Assembly (NCBI RefSeq): GCF_900110255.1
Contig: NZ_FODD01000043.1
Location: forward strand, 1-64,000
Reading direction: 5' to 3'
DNA length: 64,000 nt
Source of the DNA: Actinacidiphila rubida
GTDB lineage: Bacteria; Actinomycetota; Actinomycetes; Streptomycetales; Streptomycetaceae
The notes below the pieces were generated by a model. The model was not told the DNA's origin and made no database searches. It was given only the letters and a program-made list of their open reading frames with translations. This document shows positions 15,601 to 23,041 of the stretch, piece by piece. How positions within the stretch are numbered: the stretch's first letter is position 1; every line of letters begins with the position of its first letter. The translations under genes and the position numbers were made by a program.

Positions 15601-16607
15601 AGGCCGACCGGCTCCGCGAGACGGTCACCCCGGGCGGTGAGCGCTGGCGCTACACCTACGACGGGCTCGGCCGGCGCATCGCCAAGTCCCGGCTGGACGC
15701 GGACGGCACGGTGGTGGAGGAGGTCCGATTCTCCTGGGACGGGGTACGGGTGGCGGAGTCCACCGCCGCCGGCCCCGGTGACGGTCCCGGCGCCAACACG
15801 GTCTGGGAGTACGCCCCGCAGTCGTCCGAACCGGTCGTCCAGGTCACCCGCACCGGCGGCCTGGTCCGCGTCCACGCCGTCGTCGCCGACGCGGCCGGCA
15901 CACCCAGGGAACTGGTCTCCGCCGACGGCGAGGTGGCCTGGCGCAGCACGGGCGGCCTGTGGGGCGGCCCGAGGGCGGGCGGGCGCGCCGAGGTGGACTG
16001 CCCGCTGCGCTTCCCCGGGCAGTACGCCGACCCGGAGACGGGCCTGAACTACAACGTCCACCGCTACTACGACCCCGAGACCGCGCGCTACACCAGCCCC
16101 GACCCGCTCGGCCTCGCCCCGGCGCCCAACCCGGTCGCCTACGCCGACAACCCACTCACCGACTCCGACCCGCTGGGCCTGGCCAAACGCCCGCACCGCA
16201 GCGACGCCACGCTCCTGGCGCACGCGAAGCTGATCCATGACGCCGTCAAGGTCGGGAAGAGCGCGAAGAGCGCGAAGTACGCGCACAGCAAGATGACCGT
16301 CTCGACCTTCGCCGACGCGCACGGGAACCTCTACTACACGGTCAACAACAACAAGACGTCCGAGGCCCAGCGCAAACTCGCCGAATCCCTCGGGTACGAG
16401 CGGATCAACGGCAAGTACTACACCTCGCCGATGGAGACCGACGCCGAGCAGATCATGCTCAACGCCATGGACTCCGGCCGCATCCCCGACGCCGGCCGGC
16501 TCGCCACGTCACGTCCCGCCTGCGACGACCTCCGGCCGAGCGGCGTGCCGGGCCAGAACTGCCGCGACCGCATCGCCCAATACCCCAACGTCACGTTGAT
16601 AGAGTGA
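12681..16607 (+). CDS. Rhs/YD-repeat polymorphic toxin
   Basis: About 1308 residues from ATG 12681; the frame is open from 12573 and no strong ribosome site fixes the start. The N-terminal ~125 residues are charged and His/Ala-rich with no signal peptide. A DUF6531-type entry follows (CKGGDPIDLVSGEVLITETD ... FGPSWASTLDERL), then some 25 YD repeats (YDxxGRL...). The Rhs core ends at GQYADPETGLNYNVHRYYDP ... PDPLGL. The last ~140 residues after this are the variable tail: TDAEQIM and RPACDDLRPSG...NC sit where the zinc motifs of deaminase-fold toxins would be, but the match is weak. The gene four bases downstream is the likely immunity gene. With no signal peptide, delivery would need a specialised system. 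Confidence 0.88.
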   Translation: MSGLPNKLAKPVVEIIDHIASKVPKALGHGHHRIAAHVESAADTFEKAEGDLADKAGHTHHPTPNHHHDPADVGGTGAAVAAKAKPGEEAAADADRQAASTARQGAEDPEKTGKPGEGRCKGGDPIDLVSGEVLITETDVQLPAVLSLMLDRTYVSSYRAGRLFGPSWASTLDERLEADEQGLVLATADGMLLVYPVPRPGRPVLPTHGPRLPLLWDGSPQSEIQVSDPDSGHTRHFSPPLEPSSAAPFVLHLTAVTDRNGNRISIERLADGTPTAVRHSCGYAVAVDCAQGRVTGLRLLQGGSHEAGAESAERPVPSHRLRRFDYDARGHLTGVVDGTGVAKHYAYDERGRVVQWTDRVGSWYRFTYDDADRCVSGTGADGVLDCTIAYDEAARTTAYTDSLGNTTVHRHNDRLQRVAVTDPLGATQHAEWDAFGRLLASVDALGARTRFAYDAQGRLTGAVRPDGGTYSVRYHADLPRPLSLTDAGGNTWSYAYDPRGNRTEAVEPTGARTRYAYDDRGRLTSVTDALGNTTTVRTDAAGLPVSLTDPLGSTTTVERDGWGRVVAVTDPLGHVTRMGWTTEGRPHWREFADGSREEWDWDAEGGLLSHTDTAGNTSHHTSTHFAREASSTEPDGSGLHFAYDTELRLTEVTNAEGHTWNYTYDAAGRLAREADFDGRARSYAYDTAGRLAAVATEDGPAVAFERDVLGQVVTQRFGPGPGQWTAYRYSPGGHLVAAENQDAAVTRDVDPVGRVLAETVNGATTAYTYDPTGNVLSRRLPSGVESTWSYDAAGQPVALGIAGQSVAFGHDAAGRETSRTFGDRVRLHQSWDEVDRLTAQALGPAVPEANATPAGVTLLRTYGYDAGGMVAAITEPAGGTRHFDADTVGRVTAVRAEGWTAAYTYDIAGNLTGATTDDQATPAELRHAPKEFDGTVIRRSGRTAYTHDDRGRLVRRTVRLLDGRRRVQTFVWDEADRLRETVTPGGERWRYTYDGLGRRIAKSRLDADGTVVEEVRFSWDGVRVAESTAAGPGDGPGANTVWEYAPQSSEPVVQVTRTGGLVRVHAVVADAAGTPRELVSADGEVAWRSTGGLWGGPRAGGRAEVDCPLRFPGQYADPETGLNYNVHRYYDPETARYTSPDPLGLAPAPNPVAYADNPLTDSDPLGLAKRPHRSDATLLAHAKLIHDAVKVGKSAKSAKYAHSKMTVSTFADAHGNLYYTVNNNKTSEAQRKLAESLGYERINGKYYTSPMETDAEQIMLNAMDSGRIPDAGRLATSRPACDDLRPSGVPGQNCRDRIAQYPNVTLIE

Positions 16608-16611
16608 CCCC

Positions 16612-17109
16612 ATGCTGCTGTGGGACCTGGAGATGAAGGACGACCTCGCACTGCTGGCGGATGTCCCCGCAAGTCACCTTCTCGACATCGCCGTCACCGA
16701 GGTCGAGCGCACCGCGGCGATCATCCTGCCTGACGCGTCCCGCGACGCCGAGGCACGCGAGGTGTACCAGCGGTGCCTCACGGCGCTCCACCAGGCCCAG
16801 GCCGCCGGCGGTGCCGCCATGCCCGTCCTGGACGACGAACTCCAAGAAGAACTGTTCGAAGCGTCCGAAAGCAGCCAGTGGGGCGTCGGCCCCCTGATGG
16901 CAGCGGTGGACCAGTGCGTCGGTGAGGAGCCCTCGACACCGATGGACTCCCAGTGCGCCACCGAGGTCCTCGGCCTCTGCTACCAGGCCGTGATGGAGTA
17001 CCAGCAGATCGACGACATCACACCGGACACCGAACGGCAGTATCCCGCCCTCCTGGACACCATCAGCACCCAGCAGTCCCTGATCCGGACCGCGGCCAGC
17101 CGAGCCTGA
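16612..17109 (+). CDS. Putative immunity protein of the Rhs toxin
   Basis: A 165-residue acidic, helix-rich protein (LLWDLEMKDDLALLADVPAS ... EELFEASESSQWGVGPLMAAV ... EYQQIDDITPDTERQ) with no signal peptide or membrane span. It begins 4 bases after the Rhs stop, the standard place for an immunity gene. I do not recognise the family; the general look (acidic all-alpha, about 160 residues) fits many immunity proteins. The assignment rests on position. Confidence 0.65.
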   Translation: MLLWDLEMKDDLALLADVPASHLLDIAVTEVERTAAIILPDASRDAEAREVYQRCLTALHQAQAAGGAAMPVLDDELQEELFEASESSQWGVGPLMAAVDQCVGEEPSTPMDSQCATEVLGLCYQAVMEYQQIDDITPDTERQYPALLDTISTQQSLIRTAASRA

Positions 17110-17430
17110 CCCCGTCGGCCAGCCACGCAACGCCCAGCCCCGGGTCCCCCTCCGAGACCGCCAGCGGCGGGGCGAGGGCGGACCTCACATCTTCCTCGTA
17201 CATCCCGTTCGGCGGCCACGCCCGCGTACTGGTCGTCGGAGACCACATGACTGTTAGCGCTGGTCTGGTCGACGGGATGGGTGCCGACCTGGACCGTCGA
17301 GGCGACGGCTGTGCCCGTGATGCAGAGGGCGAGACGCGAGAGCGGTGGCCACAACAAGCCGCCGCATCCCGCGTCCCGTCACTGCTCGTGATTTCCCACT
17401 CCTCGACCGGCGATTGGTCCCGGCCCACGG
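17110..17430. other. Convergent intergenic region
   Basis: About 320 bases between the immunity candidate (+) and the GH76 gene (-). I see no clear hairpin terminator and no gene. Confidence 0.4.
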
Positions 17431-18630
17431 TCAGTACAGTGCCGGCCACTCTGTTCGCGGCCAGGCGAGCACCGCGAACACCTGCGCCGCGGCCGCCTGT
17501 TCGATCGACTGCGTGGAGCCGCTGGTGCTCAAGTGCACCAAGCCTGTTGTCACGTCCCGGGTGCTGGCCCACAGCCAGTCGGCGTAGTCGGCCATCGCTT
17601 GCCGATACGTGTTGCCTCCGGTGACCGACTCCAGGAGCAGCAGGTTCTTGAAGAAGATCGAGTTGAAGTACACCGGCTGGTTCTTGAGCTTGTCACCGGT
17701 GACGTAGTAGCTGTAAGCCGCCTCGGCGATGCGCTCGGCGCGCGTGAGGTACGTGCGGTCGTGAGTGGCCTTGTAGAGCAAGACGTTGACTGCGATCGGA
17801 ACGCCCTGGTTGTAGGTCCAAAAGGTCTTCTCGACGTCCCCACCGAGGTTGACATGGTCCCAGTAGAGCCCGCTCGGGCTCTGCAGATTGGCGTTGGTCC
17901 AGTCGTAGAACCGCTTGGCGTCGTCGAGGTAGGCACGCTTGCCGGTGATTTGGTAGAGCCGCAATCCCAGCTCGGCAGCGGGCATGTTCGACACGGTGTT
18001 CCGGTCCTGGCTCCAGGGCGCCTGCGTCCAGAAGACGCCGCCGGGAGCAGCGTGGCTCGGGTCGGTGTCCCACCCGGACCTGACCAGCGTGAAGATCTGC
18101 TCTGCCCGCGAAAGCGCAGCACGGTCGTGGTGCTGGAGGTAGTCCTGGACCTTCTCCAAGCCCACCCACTCGTTGTCGTCGTAGAACAGGTCGCCGCCCG
18201 TTCCGTAGGGGGCGATGACGTAGGAGTCGTAGCCGGCCACCCCAGTCGTCCCACAGGCAGGGTTCCAGTAGTGCTCCTGCGCGCGGTCAACCGCGGTCAG
18301 TTCCTTCTTGTAGTCGGGTTCGACGGCCGCGATGTCCAGTGCCGCGACGTGCACCTGGGACAGGGGCCACTCGTAGGAGTAGGCGTTGTCACCGACCGCC
18401 ACCGGATACTGCTCGCGGAACAGTCCGGAACCGTCATTCGTGCCGAAGTACTTCTCAAGCGACGCGTACGTCGCGGTAGCGCGGAGCTCGTTGGCGTGTG
18501 CCATGGACTGCCTCTGACCCGGGTCCGCCGACCGGGCGGTCGCGTCAGGCGATGCCGCTGACACGGTGCCGGCCGCGAGGACCGCCACGGCGGCTCCGGT
18601 CAGGGCGAGTTGTAGACGGTGCGAGCGCAT
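17431..18630 (-). CDS. Secreted glycoside hydrolase of family GH76 (alpha-1,6-mannanase type)
   Basis: A 399-residue protein starting at ATG 18628-18630, with GGAAGGAGG 9-10 bases upstream. The signal peptide (MRSHRLQLALTGAAVAVLAA) ends near VSA-AS at about residue 26. The body is an alpha/alpha-barrel type: repeated aromatic helix motifs and GGDLFYDDNEWVGLEK, whose Asp151-Asp152 pair corresponds to the GH76 catalytic Asp-Asp. GGVFWTQAPWSQDRNTVSN and GLYWDHVNLGGDVEKTFWTY match the conserved loops lining the mannan-binding cleft. Family members cut alpha-1,6-mannan of fungal walls or mannosylated glycans. It stands alone as a gene. Confidence 0.85.
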   Translation of the reverse strand: MRSHRLQLALTGAAVAVLAAGTVSAASPDATARSADPGQRQSMAHANELRATATYASLEKYFGTNDGSGLFREQYPVAVGDNAYSYEWPLSQVHVAALDIAAVEPDYKKELTAVDRAQEHYWNPACGTTGVAGYDSYVIAPYGTGGDLFYDDNEWVGLEKVQDYLQHHDRAALSRAEQIFTLVRSGWDTDPSHAAPGGVFWTQAPWSQDRNTVSNMPAAELGLRLYQITGKRAYLDDAKRFYDWTNANLQSPSGLYWDHVNLGGDVEKTFWTYNQGVPIAVNVLLYKATHDRTYLTRAERIAEAAYSYYVTGDKLKNQPVYFNSIFFKNLLLLESVTGGNTYRQAMADYADWLWASTRDVTTGLVHLSTSGSTQSIEQAAAAQVFAVLAWPRTEWPALY

Positions 18631-18740
18631 CGGAAGCGCCTCCTTCCACTGCCACGGTCGGCAGCAGTGGGGCAGATGGTGGATTGACAACGTTGTCTCG
18701 GATCGCCTCGGCCAGAAGCTACCGGCGGGCTGCCACCGAG

Positions 18741-19070
18741 TCAATGGACAGAGCACCCCCGCCGCGGCCACAAAGACGAGCTCATGTATGACCCGCGGAT
18801 TGGGCAACCGCTCCCGCTGTTCGACGGTGCTGCGGTGCCGGCCGTACCGTCCAGCAGGGCAGCGGGCTCGGCGGTGTCCGGATCGAACGCCACGATCAGC
18901 GCCTGACGGGTGGGCAGTCGTGCCCCGTCGTTGTGCGGGAAGAGCGACACCAGCGTGGCCACGAGCACCGCGGCCGACGGCAGGAAGCCCGGCATGGCCG
19001 CCAGGAGTCCATCACGATGGAGCACCCGGGTGGCGACGCGGTCGGGTACCGAGCCGCGGGGGGAGTTCGT
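18741..19070 (-). pseudogene. N-terminal remnant of an ornithine cyclodeaminase-family gene
   Basis: The minus frame reads TRVLHRDGLLAAMPGFLPSA, then LVSLFPHNDGARLPTRQALI and VAFDPDTAEPAALLDGTAGT. This is the NAD-independent opening of the ornithine cyclodeaminase/mu-crystallin family (MPGylp..., KlVslfP.N...glPt.qAli.lfD..tGepLAllDgt). The similarity stops abruptly after LLDGTAGTA, and the Rossmann domain is absent. The N-terminal ~50 residues are also missing. It is a truncated scrap between the GH76 and HIT genes. Confidence 0.6.
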
Positions 19071-19088
19071 GCTCGTTCCGGTGCTGGA

Positions 19089-19715
19089 TCAGTCGTGTGG
19101 CGACTCGCCGGCAGCCGAGCGACGCCCCCCGACGGAGGCGACCAATGCGTCTGCCACGATCGCCGCGTCTGCGTCGGCAACATCCGCCGGGTATTCCGGC
19201 AGCAGATCATCCCAAACGGGCATCCATGATCCGTACAGCTGGGTCTGCCCCTCGGGCCGGGCGAAGAACCAGATGTGCAGGTGTGCGCCTCCATCTCCGA
19301 TGCGGTAGACGTGGGCTCGCGAAATGTGCGGCAGGGCCTGCACGTGGCGGACGATATGAGTCGACACGACCCCCAGCTCGGCCGCCAGCTCATCAGACAG
19401 GTCAGCCATGTCGTAGTGCTCACGCGGATGCAGCATGAGCACCAGCGGCACGCCAACTCCCGTGATCCGGGTGAGCCGCCAGCTGTCGTTGAACCAGATC
19501 CCATCGTCTCGGCCGCTGCACGCCTCGCAGTTCGACGGTTCCTCCCCGTGTCGCGCGGGCTCGGGCAGAACCGGAGGTCGCAGTGGCGCGACGCGCAATC
19601 CGTCCGGCTCGAACGGGCTGATGTCCCACCCCGTCATGCGCGCGAGCGGCAGCCGATGCTCACCATCCGCGGCGGCAAGCGCGTGGTTGTAGAACTCGTC
19701 AGGTCGCAAGGCCAT
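19089..19715 (-). CDS. HIT-like domain protein
   Basis: A 208-residue protein from ATG 19713-19715. The core GGAHLHIWFFARPEG (His145, His147) is a HIT-superfamily H-x-H motif, preceded by GVPLVLMLHPREHYDMADLS, the strand-helix that normally leads into it. An N-terminal extension carries a CxxC pair (NCEACSGRDDGIWFN at 62-76) that may bind zinc, as in some HIT hydrolases and galactose-1-phosphate uridylyltransferase relatives. It is likely a nucleotide hydrolase or transferase; the substrate cannot be named. No strong ribosome site is seen. Its start is divergent from the LuxR gene at 19937. Confidence 0.75.
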   Translation of the reverse strand: MALRPDEFYNHALAAADGEHRLPLARMTGWDISPFEPDGLRVAPLRPPVLPEPARHGEEPSNCEACSGRDDGIWFNDSWRLTRITGVGVPLVLMLHPREHYDMADLSDELAAELGVVSTHIVRHVQALPHISRAHVYRIGDGGAHLHIWFFARPEGQTQLYGSWMPVWDDLLPEYPADVADADAAIVADALVASVGGRRSAAGESPHD

Positions 19716-19936
19716 GGCCCGAAGACTAGTTCGACATCGGCACCCAGCGAGGACTGGGGGTGAGTTGATTCCTCCGTGGTCGGAGATCACGGCCCCGCAG
19801 GTGCGACCCGCCCGCCCGGCCGGTGACCCCGCCCGCGTCCCGGAGCGAAGTCGGCCCGCCTCCCGGCCGATCACCGCAGGCCCTCCGGTGATGACATGGC
19901 ACCCACCCGACCAGGCAGAACGAGTATGGTGACGCA

Positions 19937-22900
19937 GTGGATCGGCACACATGGGACCGCGAGCGGGATGCGCCCCCTCAGCTCACGCCCCCACGATTCG
20001 TCGGCCGCGAGGCCGAACTCCGGCGGCTGACGGACGCCTTGAACCGCGCTCCGGCCGTGGTGCTGGTCGAGGGCGAGGCGGGCATCGGGAAGAGCCGCCT
20101 CGTCCGCGAGGCTGTCAGGGCCGTCGAAGCGGCCCGGACGGTCGGGGTCCCCGGGGCGGTCGGGTCCGGGGCCGGTCCGCTCACCGCGGTCTGCCCTCCG
20201 TTCCGCGAGCCGCTGACCCTCGGCCCGATCGTGGACGCCCTGCGCCAGGCCCGCGCGGACGTCGCCGGTCTCGGCCTGACCGCGCTCGCGGGCACGTTGC
20301 GTCCGCTCTTCCCCGAGTGGGCGGACGGGCTGCCGCCCGCGCCCGAGCCGCTGGAAGACGCCGGCGCGGCACGCCACCGGCTGATCGGCGCCCTGGCGGA
20401 AGTGCTCGACCGGCTCGGTGTCCGGATCCTGATCGTCGAGGACGTCCACTGGGCGGACGAGGCGACCATGGAGTTCGTGCTGTTCCTCGCCTCCCGGCAG
20501 CCGCAGCGCGTCAGCCTGGTGCTGACCCACCGGCCCGAGGATCTGCCCGCCGACTCCCTTCTGCCGCGCCTGTCCTCCCGGCTGCAGCCCGGCGTCAGCC
20601 GCGCCGGCATCGTGCTCGGCGGGCTGCGCGCGCCGCAGGCCGCTGACCTGGTGGCGTCGATGCTGGGCGACGACCAGGTCTCCACCGCCTTCGCCGCGTT
20701 CCTGCACGAGCGCACCGAGGGAGTGCCGCTTGCGCTGGAGGAGTCGGTCCGCCTGCTGCACGACCGCGCGGACCTGGTCCGCCAGGACGGAGCATGGACC
20801 CGCAGGTCACTCGACGAGATCGCCGTCCCACCATCCATCCGGGACGCCGTCACCGAGCGGGTCCGCGGACTCGATCCCGCCGCTCAGCGCGTGCTGCTGG
20901 CCGCTGCGGTGCTGATCGACGCCGCGGACGAGGGCGTCGTGTCGGTCGTCAGCGGCCTGCCGCCCGACCAGGCGGGCCGGGCGATCCAGGAGGCTCTGCG
21001 CAGCGGGCTGGTCACCGAGGACGAGACCGGCCGCCTCGCGTTCCGGCACGTCCTGGCTGCCAGGGCCGTCTACGACCGGGCGGCCGGCCGCGACCGCCGG
21101 GACGCGCACCGGCGGGCGGCCGCCCTCCTGGAGTCGGCGCCGCACGCACCGATCGGACGCCTGGCCTACCACTTCCGCAAAGGGCGCGAGGCCGCCAAGT
21201 GGCGTCGGTACGCCGAGCGGGCGGCGGACCTTGCGCTGTCCTCCGGGGATCACCCGACCGCGGTGACCTTCCTGTCCGAGTTGCTGAACGAGCCAGGACT
21301 GCCGGGCGGGGACATCGCCCGGATCGCCAAGAAGATGCCGCTGCTGGCGTTCACCGGGTATCTGGGCCGTGTCGACCTGGTCAGCCGGCTGCGCGCGGTC
21401 CTGGCGGACGAGCGGCTGGAGGTCCGCGACCGGGCCCGGATCCGCGCCCAGCTCGGCCGCATGCTGATGCACGCCGGTGAGCTGGAGGCGGGTTCGGAGG
21501 AGGTCAAGCGGGCGGTCCCCGATCTCGCCGGCAGCCCGTTCGAGACAGCGCAGGCCATGATCATGCTCGGCGGCCCGTCGGGCCTGCTCTGGCCGGCCGC
21601 CGAGCACCGGCGCTGGCTCGACCTGGCCGCCCTCGTGCCGGTCGCCTCGCTGTCCGAGGGGGACCGTCAGAGCCTGCTGATCGACCGGACGACCGCTCTG
21701 CTGGGCCTGGGTGAGGAGGCCGGATGGACCCTGGCGCAGCGGTTCTCCACCCGGCCGGCCACGTCGCAGGACGCGCTCATGTTCGCCCGCGCGTCGCTGA
21801 ACTTCGGCAACTCGGCCATGCGGTGGGGGCGTTACCCGGAGGCCCGGGAGCGGCTGCTGGCCGGGGCCGAGGCCGCGGGCAAGTACCGCTACCAGCGGCT
21901 GCAGGACATCATCCAGGTCACGCTGGTACACCTGGACTGGTTGACGGGAGCGTGGGACCGCCTCGCCGAGCGCGCCCGCCACTGGGCGCGGCTGGACGAG
22001 GAGCCGCTGATCCAGCTCGACAGCCGGTTGATCCTCGGGCTGCTCGGCGTCGCCGCCGGCGGGGACCCGTCCACCGAGGAGACCCTGCAGGCGGTGCGCG
22101 AGCACAGCGCTCGCCGCGGCGTCGTGGACATGTCCCTGGAGTCGACGGCCGCCCTGGCCCGGTTCCGGCTCGCGAGCGGCGACGTCGCCGGGGCCCTGGA
22201 GCTCACCGACGAGGTGGAGCAGGTCGTGGCCGGCAACGGCATGTGGTTGTGGGCCACCGACACCATGCCGGTGCGCGTCGAGGCGCTGGTCCGCGCGGAC
22301 CGGCAGCCCGAGGCCGTCGCCCTGGTCGCGGCGTTCGACCGGGGACTGGAGGACCGCGACATCCCGACCGCCCGTGCGGCGCTGCGGTCCTGTCGCGGGC
22401 TGCTCGCCGAGGGGCTCGGGGACCATGCCGCAGCGGCCGCCGCGTGGCTGGAGGCCGCCACGGCCTGGCAGGGACTGCCGCGTCCGTACGAGGCGCTGCT
22501 GGCCCGCGAACGGCACGGAAGCTGCCTGTTCGACGCGGGTGATCACAGCGCCGCACTGACCCAACTGGCAGTGGTCGCACGGGAACTGCTCGCCCTCGGC
22601 GCGAAGAGCGACGCCGACCGGGTGCTGGGCACACTGCGCCGGCACGGCTCCGTGACGGGCCGCGGGCGCGGTGCCGGGCGCCGCGGCTACAAGCACCAAC
22701 TGTCGCCCAAGGAAATGGAAGTCGTGAAGCTGCTGCTCAGCGGCATGTCGAACCGTGAGATCGCCGTGGCGCTCTCACGCTCGCCCAAGACCGTGGCGGC
22801 TCAGCTCAATTCGGCGATGCGCAAGCACGGTGTGTCGTCGCGGACCGCGTTGGCTGTAGTGGTCACGCAGCAGGCACTCGCTCCCGGTTCCGCCGGCGAA

Positions 22901-22972
22901 GCCACCGAGCGGCTCCGCTTGGTGGCTTCGTCCCTCACCGCCGAGGCCCCGGGACGTCCGGTGGGTGAGTGA
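19937..22972 (+). CDS. Large ATP-binding LuxR-family (LAL) transcriptional regulator
   Basis: A 1011-residue protein beginning at GTG 19937. It has the FVGREAELRRL entry, Walker A GEAGIGKS at residues 46-53, Walker B LIVEDVHWAD near 172, an AAA/STAND region to about 330, then TPR-like helices across residues ~400-880. A C-terminal LuxR helix-turn-helix follows (LSPKEMEVVKLLLSGMSNRE ... SPKTVAAQLN) near 920-985. LAL regulators activate catabolic or secondary-metabolite genes; the target is unknown. A decayed homolog of its middle part lies at 53075-53615. A hairpin at 22999-23030 ends the transcript. Confidence 0.92.
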   Translation: MDRHTWDRERDAPPQLTPPRFVGREAELRRLTDALNRAPAVVLVEGEAGIGKSRLVREAVRAVEAARTVGVPGAVGSGAGPLTAVCPPFREPLTLGPIVDALRQARADVAGLGLTALAGTLRPLFPEWADGLPPAPEPLEDAGAARHRLIGALAEVLDRLGVRILIVEDVHWADEATMEFVLFLASRQPQRVSLVLTHRPEDLPADSLLPRLSSRLQPGVSRAGIVLGGLRAPQAADLVASMLGDDQVSTAFAAFLHERTEGVPLALEESVRLLHDRADLVRQDGAWTRRSLDEIAVPPSIRDAVTERVRGLDPAAQRVLLAAAVLIDAADEGVVSVVSGLPPDQAGRAIQEALRSGLVTEDETGRLAFRHVLAARAVYDRAAGRDRRDAHRRAAALLESAPHAPIGRLAYHFRKGREAAKWRRYAERAADLALSSGDHPTAVTFLSELLNEPGLPGGDIARIAKKMPLLAFTGYLGRVDLVSRLRAVLADERLEVRDRARIRAQLGRMLMHAGELEAGSEEVKRAVPDLAGSPFETAQAMIMLGGPSGLLWPAAEHRRWLDLAALVPVASLSEGDRQSLLIDRTTALLGLGEEAGWTLAQRFSTRPATSQDALMFARASLNFGNSAMRWGRYPEARERLLAGAEAAGKYRYQRLQDIIQVTLVHLDWLTGAWDRLAERARHWARLDEEPLIQLDSRLILGLLGVAAGGDPSTEETLQAVREHSARRGVVDMSLESTAALARFRLASGDVAGALELTDEVEQVVAGNGMWLWATDTMPVRVEALVRADRQPEAVALVAAFDRGLEDRDIPTARAALRSCRGLLAEGLGDHAAAAAAWLEAATAWQGLPRPYEALLARERHGSCLFDAGDHSAALTQLAVVARELLALGAKSDADRVLGTLRRHGSVTGRGRGAGRRGYKHQLSPKEMEVVKLLLSGMSNREIAVALSRSPKTVAAQLNSAMRKHGVSSRTALAVVVTQQALAPGSAGEATERLRLVASSLTAEAPGRPVGE

Positions 22973-22998
22973 TCCGGAGAACCCCGGTTCCTGACCCG

Positions 22999-23030
22999 CC
23001 GCGCCGGCCGTCGTCGGACTGCCGGCGCGG
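22999..23030. terminator. Bidirectional terminator
   Basis: ccgcgccggc (22999-23008) pairs perfectly with gccggcgcgg (23021-23030) around a 12-base loop. It sits between two converging genes ending at 22972 and 23042. Confidence 0.7.
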
Positions 23031-23041
23031 CGCGCCGCGGG

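Noticed and set aside
12978-16322. 1114-codon minus-strand frame opposite the Rhs gene
   Set aside because: Mirror of YD-repeat codons; repetitive Val/Gly/Arg text and no start signal.
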